Part shown: positions 1 through 6,616 of the stretch, one piece after another | Position numbering within the stretch: position 1 is the stretch's first letter | Layout of the letters: every line of letters begins with the position of its first letter | Assembly (NCBI GenBank): GCA_002363695.1 | Contig: DEWO01000116.1 | Location: 1-7,484, forward strand | Direction: 5' to 3' | DNA from: Prevotella sp. UBA3208 | Lineage (GTDB): Bacteria > Bacteroidota > Bacteroidia > Bacteroidales > Bacteroidaceae | Length of the DNA: 7,484 nt | The notes under the pieces: model-generated | The model's input: the letters and a program-made list of their open reading frames with translations, nothing else | Database searches by the model: none | Told to the model about the DNA's origin: nothing | Translations under genes and position numbers: made by a program

Positions 1-1615
1 ACACCATCGGCACATTGGCAGCCTGTGCGTGGGCGATAGCCTCTTTGGTGGTAGGCATCACGGAGTCGTCGGCAGCTACGATGATGATGGCAATATCCGT
101 CACCTGGGCACCACGGGCACGCATGGCGGTGAAGGCCTCGTGACCAGGGGTGTCGAGGAAGGTTATCTGGCGACCGTCCTTCAACTTCACGTTGTAGGCA
201 CCGATGTGCTGGGTGATACCACCTGCCTCGCCGGCAATCACATTGGTATTGCGGATGTGGTCGAGCAGCGATGTCTTACCATGGTCTACGTGACCCATGA
301 CGGTGACAATCGGTGCACGGCTGATCAGGTCGTTCTCGTCATCCTCCTCCTCGGTGATGGCGTTCTGCACCTCAGCTGATACGTATTCAGTGGTAAAGCC
401 GAACTCGTCGGCCACGATGTTGATGGTCTCCGCATCCAAACGCTGGTTGATAGACACCATGATGCCAATCGACATACAGGTTCCGATGACCTGGTTGACA
501 CCGACATTCATCATGGTGGCCAGCTCAGATACCGTCACGAACTCCGTCAGCTTGAGCACCTTGCTCTGTGCTGCCTCGGCAGCCATCTCCTCGCTCATGC
601 GCTCCTGAACGGCGTCACGCTTCTCCTTACGATATTTGGCACCCTTCTTGTTCTGGTTGGTCTTTGAGGTCAGACGGGCCAGCGTCTCCTTGACCTGACG
701 TGCTACAGCTTCGTCGTCCACCTCCAGCGGCTTCTGGACGGGGCGGTTCTTCTTGTTCTTCTTGCCACTGCCCTGTTGCTGCTGTTGCTGTTGGTTCTGC
801 TGTTGCTGCTTGTTCTTTTTCTCGTTCTTGCTGGCCTGCTTGGCAGCAGCTTCGATGTCGACCTTGCCCTGACGGATGCGCTCGCGCTTCTTGCGCTCGC
901 CGGCAGCCTTCTCTTCGCGTTCCTTCCGGCGCTCCTCCTTAGACTTCTTCTTGGGACGAGTGCTCTGGTTGATGCTGTCCAGGTCAATCTTGCCCAGGAC
1001 ATTCAGCTGGGGAGCGTTTTGTGCTATTTTGGCGTCGCCGGGAGTCTTGGCCAGTTGCTGAGTCGGCTGTTTTTCTTCAACAGCAGGCTCCTCCTCTTGG
1101 ACTTCTTCAGGCTCTGGCTCTGCAATAGGAGCAGGTTCTGGCGTCACAACCTCAGGTTCTGTTTCTACTTCTTCTGGAACTGATGTCTGTGGCTCGGCAG
1201 TTTCCACAGGTGTCTGCTCTGGTTCTGGTTGGGGAGCCGTCTCTGGCTCGGGTAGGGGCTCTGGCTTTGGCTTGGGTTTGCCAATGTTGTCCAGGTCAAT
1301 CTTGCCCACAGCCTTGAACTGCGGACGGTGCTCCAGCAGTTCGTCTGTCGGAGCGACGGCTTTTTCCTTCTGTTCGAGCTTTTCTGCCTTTTTCTCCTTC
1401 ACCTTTTTGATGAATAGCTGTTCAGCCTTGTTCTTGACAGCCTTGTCAGTGCTGAACTCGTTGACCAGTGCCTCGTACTGACCGTCTGAAATCTTGGTAT
1501 TAGGCGTTGCGTCATCCTTGATTTCACCCAGTTCAGTCTTCTTTTTCAGGAATTCTACTGCCGTTTCGAATCCTATATTCAGTTCTGATAATACTTTATT
1601 TAATCTTACACCCAT
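1..1615 (-). CDS. infB: Translation initiation factor IF-2, N-terminal 538 residues (3' end beyond window)
   Basis: IF2 is the GTPase that places initiator fMet-tRNA on the 30S subunit and drives subunit joining. The ATG is at 1613-1615 and the frame stays open to the left edge, giving 538 codons. Visible parts: a small N-terminal helical domain (about residues 3-50, starting [14 protein letters not shown]); a Pro/Glu-rich linker (about 112-183); a highly charged Lys/Arg/Glu segment (about 220-265); a Gln tract (270-281, one Asn inside); an IF2_N-type fold (about 357-410); and the start of the GTPase domain with the P-loop GHVDHGKT (441-448) and the G3 motif DTPGHE (488-493). The NKxD motif and domains II-IV must lie outside the window. 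GKIDLD occurs twice (104-109 and 208-213), encoded by an identical 21-bp stretch. The gene follows nusA after 35 bp, the conserved rimP-nusA-infB order. The identification is certain; only the end is missing. Confidence 0.97.
   Translation of the reverse strand, partial: MGVRLNKVLSELNIGFETAVEFLKKKTELGEIKDDATPNTKISDGQYEALVNEFSTDKAVKNKAEQLFIKKVKEKKAEKLEQKEKAVAPTDELLEHRPQFKAVGKIDLDNIGKPKPKPEPLPEPETAPQPEPEQTPVETAEPQTSVPEEVETEPEVVTPEPAPIAEPEPEEVQEEEPAVEEKQPTQQLAKTPGDAKIAQNAPQLNVLGKIDLDSINQSTRPKKKSKEERRKEREEKAAGERKKRERIRQGKVDIEAAAKQASKNEKKNKQQQQNQQQQQQQGSGKKNKKNRPVQKPLEVDDEAVARQVKETLARLTSKTNQNKKGAKYRKEKRDAVQERMSEEMAAEAAQSKVLKLTEFVTVSELATMMNVGVNQVIGTCMSIGIMVSINQRLDAETINIVADEFGFTTEYVSAEVQNAITEEEDDENDLISRAPIVTVMGHVDHGKTSLLDHIRNTNVIAGEAGGITQHIGAYNVKLKDGRQITFLDTPGHEAFTAMRARGAQVTDIAIIIVAADDSVMPTTKEAIAHAQAANVPMV
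773..808 (-). repeat. CAG/CAA glutamine tract in infB
   Basis: The tract encodes four Gln, one Asn and seven Gln (IF2 residues 270-281), flanked on both sides by Lys/Asn-rich sequence. CAG and CAA codons are mixed, so it is an imperfect rather than pure trinucleotide repeat. It lies in the disordered linker ahead of the GTPase core, where length change should be tolerated. Confidence 0.85.
976..996 (-). repeat. Copy 2 of a 21-bp direct repeat in infB (GKIDLD motif)
   Basis: This stretch is identical over 21 bp to 1288-1308. It encodes GKIDLD at IF2 residues 208-213, followed by [11 protein letters not shown]. The two motifs bracket the Pro/Glu-rich linker, so this looks like an internal duplication of a short linear motif. 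Confidence 0.8.
1288..1308 (-). repeat. Copy 1 of a 21-bp direct repeat in infB (GKIDLD motif)
   Basis: This is the partner of the copy at 976-996. It encodes GKIDLD at IF2 residues 104-109, followed by [11 protein letters not shown]. Identity at DNA level, not only protein level, suggests recent duplication, gene conversion or strong constraint. Confidence 0.8.
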
Positions 1616-1653
1616 CTAAATTTACAATTTGACGATTTACAAATTACAATTTA
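1616..1653 (-). repeat. A/T-rich short repeat filling the nusA-infB spacer
   Basis: On the plus strand ATTTACAA occurs at 1620-1627 and again at 1635-1642, followed by the related ATTACAAT at 1643-1650, which runs into the nusA stop codon (1651-1653). Read in the gene direction it is a series of TTGTAAAT-like units just ahead of the infB ATG. There is no Shine-Dalgarno-like GGAGG. It may act as an unstructured A/U-rich translation leader. Confidence 0.6.
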
Positions 1654-2910
1654 CTCAAACTCAGCACGGAGAACCTCAAGTACGTGATCAACCGTCTCTT
1701 CCTCGAGGTCGGCCTTTTCAATAAGCATCTCACGTGGAGCATTCAGTACGGACTTGGCGGTATCCAGGCCAATGGCTTTGATGGAGTCGATAATCCACTG
1801 GTCAATCTCGTCGGCAAACTCGTCGAGGTAGATGTCCTCGTCGGCTTCGTTCTCGTTGACTACGCGGAATACGTCGATGGTGTATTCGGTCAGCATGGAG
1901 GCCAGCTTGATGTTCAGACCACCCTTACCGATGGCCAGCGAGACCTCCTCAGGCTGCAGGTAGACTTCTGCCTTGCGCTCCTCGGGGTTCAGCGTGATGC
2001 TGCTGACCTTGGCAGGTGACAGTGCACGCTGAATGAAAAGCTGGGTGTTGCTCGAGTAGTTGATGACGTCAATGTTCTCGTTGCACATCTCACGGACAAT
2101 ACCGTGTACGCGGCTACCCTTCACACCGACGCAGGCTCCTACGGGGTCTATGCGGTCGTCGTAGCTCTCTACTGCCACCTTGGCACGCTCACCCGGCATA
2201 CGGGCAATGCGACGAATGGTGATGAGTCCGTCCTGAATCTCAGGAACCTCTGCCTCCAGCAGACGCTCCAGGAACTTGGGACTGGTGCGCGACAGGATGA
2301 TGCGGGGATTGTTGTTCTCGTTTTGCACCTCCTTGACGATGGCGCGAACGGTCTCGCCCTTGTGGTAGTTGTCTGCGGGTATCTGCTCCTGCTTCGGCAG
2401 GTGCAGCTCATTGCCCTCGTCGTCGATGAGCAGTACTTCGCGCTTCCACATCTGATAAACCTCGCCACTGACAATCTGGCCCACCTTGTCCTTATACTTA
2501 TTATATAAGGAGTCGTGCTCCAGTTCCAGAATCTTCGAGGCCAGTGTCTGGCGCAGGTTCAGGATGGCGCGGCGGCCAAACTTCTGGAACTCCACTTCCT
2601 CTGACACTTCCTCGCCTACCTCGTAGTCGGGCTCAATCTTCTGCGCCTCGCTCAGGGCTATTTCCTTGTTCTCGTCTTTTACCTCGCCGTCGGCTACCAC
2701 GATGCGGTTGCGGTGAATCTCGAAGTCACCCTTGTCAGGGTTCACAATGACGTCGAAGTTCTCGTCCGAGCCAAACATCTTTGCAATGACGTTACGGAAA
2801 CTCTCTTCCAGAACACTTACCAGGGTTGTACGGTCAATGTTCTTTGTTTCTTTGAATTCCTGAAAGGTCTCTATCATAGAAGGACCTTTCGACTTTTTTG
2901 TTGTTGCCAT
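1651..2910 (-). CDS. nusA: Transcription elongation/termination factor NusA
   Basis: NusA binds RNA polymerase and nascent RNA, and modulates pausing, intrinsic termination and antitermination. The 419 residues show the family order: N-terminal polymerase-binding domain (about 12-135), S1 domain (about 143-210), KH1 (about 233-295, GVKG loop at 262-265), KH2 (about 305-352, GKGG loop at 328-331) and one C-terminal helical acidic-repeat-like domain (about 368-419). E. coli NusA (495 aa) has two such repeats; one is usual in many other phyla, so this is not a truncation. The ATG at 2908-2910 is preferred over Met12 because it gives the short charged N-terminal tail typical of Bacteroidota homologues and leaves a 28-bp gap to rimP. 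It is co-directional with rimP upstream and infB downstream, almost certainly in one transcript. Confidence 0.97.
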   Translation of the reverse strand: MATTKKSKGPSMIETFQEFKETKNIDRTTLVSVLEESFRNVIAKMFGSDENFDVIVNPDKGDFEIHRNRIVVADGEVKDENKEIALSEAQKIEPDYEVGEEVSEEVEFQKFGRRAILNLRQTLASKILELEHDSLYNKYKDKVGQIVSGEVYQMWKREVLLIDDEGNELHLPKQEQIPADNYHKGETVRAIVKEVQNENNNPRIILSRTSPKFLERLLEAEVPEIQDGLITIRRIARMPGERAKVAVESYDDRIDPVGACVGVKGSRVHGIVREMCNENIDVINYSSNTQLFIQRALSPAKVSSITLNPEERKAEVYLQPEEVSLAIGKGGLNIKLASMLTEYTIDVFRVVNENEADEDIYLDEFADEIDQWIIDSIKAIGLDTAKSVLNAPREMLIEKADLEEETVDHVLEVLRAEFE

Positions 2911-2944
2911 TTATTAGTTTATTTTTACTTTTTTACTTTTACTT
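2911..2944 (-). repeat. Short tandem repeat filling the rimP-nusA spacer
   Basis: On the plus strand TTTTACTT occurs twice in perfect tandem (2923-2930 and 2931-2938), and TTACTT continues at 2939-2944 through the rimP stop codon and the preceding Lys codon. In the gene direction the array is made of AAGTAAAA units that start at the last AAG-TAA of rimP and run toward the nusA ATG. No Shine-Dalgarno sequence is visible; the A-rich leader is typical of Bacteroidota start regions. Confidence 0.65.
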
Positions 2945-3412
2945 GAATGCCAGCAGGTACTTGCAGTACTTGATGTCGCTGATGGCGAATGTCTTGTCCA
3001 CATCCGTCATGACGGGGCGCTTCTTGCCCTCTATCTGCTGCTTCTCCTTGGTGGTGATGGTGAACTGCTGTCCGTCCTCGCTCACTGCTTTCAGAACGCC
3101 TTGCTTCTTCTGCCCGTTCTTCTGCAGCACTTCCACCTCCTTGCCGATGTGGTTGCGGTATTGCTGTGTCACCTTGAAGGGCTGGCCGATACCTGCCGAG
3201 CCTACCTCCAGTTCATAGTCGCCCAGTTCCTCGCCCAGAGTCTCCTGCAGATGGCGGCTCAGGTCTGCACAGTCTTCAATCCATACACCGTCAGCATGGT
3301 CTATCTCAATCACGATGCGGTCGTCTGGAGTCATTTCAACGTCAACGAGATAGTAGTCGCCCTTCTGCAACCACTCGTCTACAGCTTTTGTCACTACGTT
3401 CTTGTCTATCAT
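2939..3412 (-). CDS. rimP: Ribosome maturation factor RimP
   Basis: RimP assists maturation of the 30S subunit. The 157-residue product has the usual family length and two domains: an N-terminal alpha/beta domain (about 1-80) with the diagnostic stretches VDVEMTPDDRIVIEID, EDCADLSRHLQE and YELEVGSAGIGQPFK, and a C-terminal SH3-like barrel (about 83-157) beginning near NHIGKEVEVL. The ATG at 3410-3412 is the first start downstream of the promoter at 3484-3515 and matches the expected N-terminus. It is the first gene of the rimP-nusA-infB operon, an order shared across most bacteria. The leader has a hairpin with a T-tract (3430-3470) that may control all three genes. Confidence 0.95.
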   Translation of the reverse strand: MIDKNVVTKAVDEWLQKGDYYLVDVEMTPDDRIVIEIDHADGVWIEDCADLSRHLQETLGEELGDYELEVGSAGIGQPFKVTQQYRNHIGKEVEVLQKNGQKKQGVLKAVSEDGQQFTITTKEKQQIEGKKRPVMTDVDKTFAISDIKYCKYLLAFK

Positions 3413-3429
3413 AAACGTTACTTAATATT

Positions 3430-3470
3430 AAAAAACAAGAATGAGAGACTCGCTGCGGAGTCTCCCATTC
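3430..3470 (-). terminator. Leader hairpin with T-tract upstream of rimP (candidate attenuator)
   Basis: The inverted repeat pairs 3445-3451 (GAGACTC, plus strand) with 3458-3464 (GAGTCTC) around a 6-nt loop. Beyond one A-C mismatch, GAATG (3439-3443) pairs with CATTC (3466-3470), giving a 12-bp stem. In the direction of rimP transcription it is followed at once by TTGTTTTTT (3438-3430), the form of an intrinsic terminator. It lies only about 10 nt after the expected transcription start and about 18 nt before the rimP ATG, so it should be in the mRNA leader. It could be an attenuator, a 5' stabilising hairpin or a dispersed repeat; the sequence alone cannot decide. Confidence 0.55.
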
Positions 3471-3483
3471 CTCTGAACGGCTG

Positions 3484-3515
3484 CAAAGGTACGAAGAATC
3501 TGGCAAACCACCAAA
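3484..3515 (-). promoter_or_regulatory. Bacteroidetes-type promoter for rimP-nusA-infB
   Basis: Read on the minus strand, TTTG (3515-3512) is followed after 20 nt by TACCTTTG (3491-3484), matching the Bacteroidetes primary sigma consensus TTTG / TAnnTTTG (-33/-7). The expected start of transcription is near 3475-3481, giving a leader of about 65 nt before the rimP ATG. A second TTTG at 3507-3504 is only 12 nt from the -7 box, too close to be the -33 element. Confidence 0.8.
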
Positions 3516-3536
3516 TAAAAACGCATTTTTTTATGC
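3516..3536 (-). terminator. Weak terminator-like element after the sugar cluster
   Basis: On the minus strand GCAT (3536-3533) and ATGC (3526-3523) can pair around an A-rich loop, followed by G and TTTTT (3521-3517). The stem is only 4 bp, so this is a poor intrinsic terminator, and the T-rich tract also abuts the -33 box of the rimP promoter. It is the only terminator-like structure I see between the isomerase stop codon and that promoter. Confidence 0.25.
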
Positions 3537-3621
3537 AATGGTTTAAAATCGTGGCACCTCCCTCTTTCGTTTTTGAGGCTTTGTCTCGAAAAGCACTACA
3601 TTGTATGTGTGGCGGGCGGGA

Positions 3622-5046
3622 CTACTCGTGGACGTAGAGGTTCCAGCCGAGATAGGTCTCGATGGCCTCGTTCAGAATGTCCACCACATCGGTGCGGCAC
3701 ATGGCCACATGATGCTCGAAGCCGTTCTTGCAGATGTACTTCATCAGCTTCTGCAGGTTGTCCACCTGTGTTACGGCGATGCAGCCGTCCATGCCGTAGG
3801 GGTCGTTGGTCAGCTGGCCCTTGCCCAAGTAGGCCTTGATGCAGCCCTTGGGGTCGTCGGTAGAGATGCGGAAGAAGGTGAAGGGACCCTCGCTGACCTT
3901 GGCGTAGACGGCACCGAAGGTCTTGACCTTGCCCAGCGTACGGCCTAATACGCCGAGGGGACCCAGCTTCAGGTCGTCGTTGCCCACGAACGACTTGGCG
4001 TAGTTGCCGCAGTGGGTGCAGACGCACTTGTTGCGGTCCTCGGCAAAGTTGTTGTTCCAGTCGAGCAGGGCAGAGGCCTTGCCTGAAGCCAGTGTCAGGG
4101 CATACATCGACACGGCACCGGCGAGGTCGGTCTCGCAGGCGGCGGGGATGAGCTTGTCGGAGAGCATGGACATGGTGACGCAGGGAGCGCAGCCGTAGTT
4201 CTGCTCCAGCGAGTCCCAGCACTGGATGGCGACAGCCTGCACGTCGTTGGCCTCTATCCAGTTCTCGACGGCTACGCTGAACTTGGCCTGAATGGCCAGT
4301 TTGTCCTTATACGAGTCGGGAACCTTGGCATAGTTGCAGGTGCGGTTGCACATCTCGATGAACTTCGGGTCGTCGTCACTGATTTTCTGGGCGGCAAACA
4401 GGATTTCGCTGAGGTCAGCGGGTACGACCGTGATGCCCGAGCGCTGCAACAGCTTCTCCGAGGCACGGCAGGTGTTGAAGCCCAGCGGGCGGGTGCCAAT
4501 CTGGCCGAGGCGGCAGTGGCGCAGTCCGTTGACTACGCGGCAGATGGCTGCAAACTTGTCGATGTCCTTCTTCAGCAACGGGTCATAGATGCTGTAGGTG
4601 TGCAGCGTGGTGTCCGTGAAGGGGATGCCATACTGATAGAGGTTGTTGCAGACGCTGATTTTTCCGCAGAAGGCGTCGCGGCGTGAGTCCAGGTCCACCT
4701 TGTCGTTCTCGTCGTCGCAGGCCTGCACCAGTACGGGCACGTTCAGGTCGGCATCGCTGATGGCATTGATGATGCCAATCTCGAATCCGAAGTTGGGCAG
4801 CGAGACGATGATGCCGTCAATCTCGTCGCGGTGCTGGCGGAACTGCTTCGACACCTTCAGTCCGTCCTCGCGGGTCTCAATACTACTGCTGCCGGTGGGC
4901 GTGGCGTCCTCGGGCAGGATGACATACTCGTAGCCGCCATCGTCGAGCGTCTTCAGCAACTGCTTGCGCACGTCCTTGGCCAACTCTGAATTAAAATAGG
5001 CGCGTGTTCCGATAATCACGCCAAAACAAGTCTTTCCGTTCTTCAT
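3622..5046 (-). CDS. FucI/AraA-family sugar isomerase (candidate D-apiose isomerase)
   Basis: This 474-residue cytosolic protein belongs to the L-fucose/L-arabinose isomerase superfamily, metal-dependent enzymes that interconvert aldoses and ketoses. E. coli FucI binds Mn2+ through Glu337, Asp361 and His528. Here Glu305 (ACETDLAG) and Asp329 (LLDWNN) have the same 24-residue spacing, and a His pair near the C-terminus (445-446, GFEHHVAM) supplies the third ligand. It is much shorter than FucI (591 aa), nearer AraA (500 aa), so it is a distinct subgroup. It is Cys-rich (20 Cys), with a CxCTHCGN cluster at 341-348. The ATG at 5044-5046 fits the family N-terminus. It follows an FGGY kinase and a split transketolase, so its ketose product is probably phosphorylated and cleaved by them. 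D-apiose is my favoured substrate by context; D-arabinose, L-fucose or another aldose cannot be excluded from sequence. Confidence 0.85.
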   Translation of the reverse strand: MKNGKTCFGVIIGTRAYFNSELAKDVRKQLLKTLDDGGYEYVILPEDATPTGSSSIETREDGLKVSKQFRQHRDEIDGIIVSLPNFGFEIGIINAISDADLNVPVLVQACDDENDKVDLDSRRDAFCGKISVCNNLYQYGIPFTDTTLHTYSIYDPLLKKDIDKFAAICRVVNGLRHCRLGQIGTRPLGFNTCRASEKLLQRSGITVVPADLSEILFAAQKISDDDPKFIEMCNRTCNYAKVPDSYKDKLAIQAKFSVAVENWIEANDVQAVAIQCWDSLEQNYGCAPCVTMSMLSDKLIPAACETDLAGAVSMYALTLASGKASALLDWNNNFAEDRNKCVCTHCGNYAKSFVGNDDLKLGPLGVLGRTLGKVKTFGAVYAKVSEGPFTFFRISTDDPKGCIKAYLGKGQLTNDPYGMDGCIAVTQVDNLQKLMKYICKNGFEHHVAMCRTDVVDILNEAIETYLGWNLYVHE

Positions 5047-5073
5047 ATTTGTTCAGTTTTTAGTCTTTTTCAG

Positions 5074-5110
5074 TTTTCAACTTTTCAATCTTTCAACTTT
5101 TCAACTTTTT
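5074..5110 (-). repeat. 8-bp tandem repeat in the kinase-isomerase spacer
   Basis: On the plus strand TTTTCAAC (5074-5081), TTTTCAATC (5082-5090), TTTCAAC (5091-5097) and TTTTCAAC (5098-5105) lie head to tail and end in a T-run reaching the kinase stop codon. In the gene direction these are GTTGAAAA units. The whole 62-bp spacer (5047-5108) is low complexity, with related CTGAA/CTAAAAA units nearer the isomerase ATG. I see no promoter or Shine-Dalgarno sequence in it. Confidence 0.7.
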
Positions 5111-6611
5111 ATTTAATCAGTTGGTTCACGGCATTGCGCCAGCCCTGATACAGCGTCTCTTTCTCTAATGACGGCTGTGGCCGATAGACCTGGGTGACCT
5201 TGCGGAAGCCGACCACCTCGTCGAAACTCTTCCACAGGCCACGTGCAAAGCCGTTCATGATGACGGCACCCAGGGCTGAGGCATCGTCCACCTCGGTACA
5301 GACCACAGGGGTGTCCAGCATGTCGGCCTGGAACTGCATCAGGAACCGGTTCTTTGTCGGTCCACCGTCAGCACATATCTCGCTCAGGTGTCCTCCTGTG
5401 GCACGTGCCATGACGTTGATGAGGTCTCTGATTTGGTAGGCGATAGACTCCAGTGCGGCACGCAGGAAGTGGGCCTTGGTGGTGGCAAAGGTCAGTCCCA
5501 GTATGCCGCCCTTCACGTCGCTCTTCCACCAAGGGGCCCCCAGCCCCGAGAAGGCCGGTACGATGTAGACGCCGCCGTTGTCGGGAACGCTGGTCGCCAG
5601 AGCCTCCATCTCCGAAGGCTTGCCCACCAGTTGCAGCTGGTCGCAAATCCACTTCAGGGTGGCTCCTGTGCTGTAGATGTTGCCCTCGTAGCCGAAGTAG
5701 GTCTTGCCGAAGGCCGAGAATCCTACGCTGGTCACCAGTCCGGCAGGAGCAGGCAGAGGCTCTTCTCCGATGTTCACCATGACGCTGCTGCCCGTGCCGT
5801 AGGTCACCTTGCCCGAGCCGGGCTTGAAACACATCTGCCCGACCAGCGCTCCGTGCGAGTCGCCCAGTACACCGGCAATCTGGATGGGGTTGGAGAACAG
5901 CCCCTCGCAGGTGGTCTCGCCATAGATGGCGTCGCAGGGTTTGAGCTCCGGCATCATGGAGCGTGGAATGTCGAACAGCTGCAGCAGGTCGTCGTCCCAC
6001 TGCATGGTGTGGATGTTGAACAGCATGGTGCGCGAGGCATTGGTATAGTCGGTAGCGTGTACACGCCCGCCTGTCAGCTTCCAGATGAGCCACGTCTCGA
6101 TGGTGCCCATCAGCAGTTCGCCGTCCTTGGCTTGCTGGCGGGCACCCTCTACGTTGTCGAGCAGCCACTTGATGCCCGATGCCGAGAAGTTGGGGTCTAT
6201 GAGCAGTCCGCTCTTGTCGAACACGCGCTTGGCATAGCCCTGTGAGCGCAACTCACGGCAGAGCTCTGCACCACGGGTGTCCTGCCACACCACGGCATTG
6301 GCAATGGGCTTGCCCGTCCGCTTGTTCCACACTACGGCAGTTTCACGTTGGTTGGTGATAGCGAGTGAGACCTCTCCAAACTTCCCAGAAGGGGAGGGGC
6401 TGTCTCCTTGGGAGAGAGCCGGGATGAGGTCCCTGATGGCCTCTATCATGTTCTGATAGATTTCCTCCGCATCGTGCTCCACCCAGCCGGTCTGGGGGTA
6501 GTACTGCTTGTGGTCTACGTTGGTACGTGCCAGCATCCTACACTGCTCGTCAAACAGCAGCGCTTTCGTTGACGAGGTGCTCTGGTCTATTGCTATGATA
6601 CGTTGCGTCAT
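5109..6611 (-). CDS. GlpK-like FGGY carbohydrate kinase, probably not a glycerol kinase (candidate apulose kinase)
   Basis: This 500-residue FGGY kinase aligns along its length with E. coli GlpK. It shows the N-terminal phosphate loop DQSTSST (9-15), TNQRET (86-91), WQDTR (109-113), DYTNASRTMLFNIHT (188-202), the catalytic Asp251 in GDSHG, YGTGSS (271-276) and the ADP-site region CADGGPTKNRFLMQFQ (413-428). Of the GlpK glycerol contacts (mature numbering), Arg83, Glu84, Trp103 and Asp245 are kept (Arg89, Glu90, Trp109, Asp251). Tyr135, Gln246 and Phe270 are replaced by Asn141, Ser252 and Ser276. The GGKGGT loop that binds the GlpK inhibitor fructose 1,6-bisphosphate is absent. Automated annotation will likely say glpK; I infer a small ketose substrate, perhaps apulose, from these changes and from the flanking isomerase and transketolase. 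Residues 66-80 are encoded by a GC-rich palindromic segment. The ATG at 6609-6611 lies 19 bp after the transketolase stop. Confidence 0.9.
   Translation of the reverse strand: MTQRIIAIDQSTSSTKALLFDEQCRMLARTNVDHKQYYPQTGWVEHDAEEIYQNMIEAIRDLIPALSQGDSPSPSGKFGEVSLAITNQRETAVVWNKRTGKPIANAVVWQDTRGAELCRELRSQGYAKRVFDKSGLLIDPNFSASGIKWLLDNVEGARQQAKDGELLMGTIETWLIWKLTGGRVHATDYTNASRTMLFNIHTMQWDDDLLQLFDIPRSMMPELKPCDAIYGETTCEGLFSNPIQIAGVLGDSHGALVGQMCFKPGSGKVTYGTGSSVMVNIGEEPLPAPAGLVTSVGFSAFGKTYFGYEGNIYSTGATLKWICDQLQLVGKPSEMEALATSVPDNGGVYIVPAFSGLGAPWWKSDVKGGILGLTFATTKAHFLRAALESIAYQIRDLINVMARATGGHLSEICADGGPTKNRFLMQFQADMLDTPVVCTEVDDASALGAVIMNGFARGLWKSFDEVVGFRKVTQVYRPQPSLEKETLYQGWRNAVNQLIK
6372..6416 (-). repeat. 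GC-rich nested palindrome inside the kinase gene, 15 codons in frame
   Basis: The outer arms CTCTCC (6372-6377, plus strand) and GGAGAG (6411-6416) are inverted repeats. Inside them CTTCCC (6381-6386) and GGGGAG (6391-6396) form a second stem around AGAA, with one G-T pair. The 45 bp are exactly 15 codons and encode kinase residues 66-80, rich in Ser, Pro and Gly (SPSPSG), where E. coli GlpK is about 7 residues shorter. It resembles GC-rich dispersed palindromes I associate with Bacteroidales genomes; that resemblance is from memory and untested. Confidence 0.5.
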
Positions 6612-6616
6612 AACCT

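Noticed and set aside
773..808. CTG/TTG repeats as part of a CRISPR-like or mobile array
   Set aside because: They are in-frame Gln codons of IF2 with no spacers and no regular unit beyond the codon.
1651..2910. NusA as C-terminally truncated compared with E. coli
   Set aside because: The protein ends with a complete single acidic-repeat-like helical domain and a normal stop codon; one-repeat NusA is common outside Proteobacteria.
3570..3592. Inverted repeat TTTTTGAG / CTCGAAAA as a terminator for the isomerase gene
   Set aside because: The stem is A/T-rich with a G-T pair, and the T-run precedes the stem while A residues follow it on both strands, the reverse of an intrinsic terminator.
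3101..3637. A 178-codon plus-strand frame across rimP and the intergenic gap
   Set aside because: It is antisense to rimP and crosses the rimP promoter and hairpin; no start signal or domain is visible.
3596..4222. A 208-codon minus-strand frame overlapping the isomerase gene
   Set aside because: It has an odd Arg/Leu/His-rich composition and no domain, and it shares the DNA with the well-supported isomerase frame.
5368..6168. A 266-codon open frame on the minus strand inside the kinase gene
   Set aside because: It is a frame-shifted shadow of the kinase: Arg-, Gln- and His-rich with no family features.
5388..6245. A 285-codon open frame on the plus strand opposite the kinase gene
   Set aside because: It lies fully antisense to a clear FGGY kinase, has no recognisable domain, and is explained by the codon bias of the real gene.
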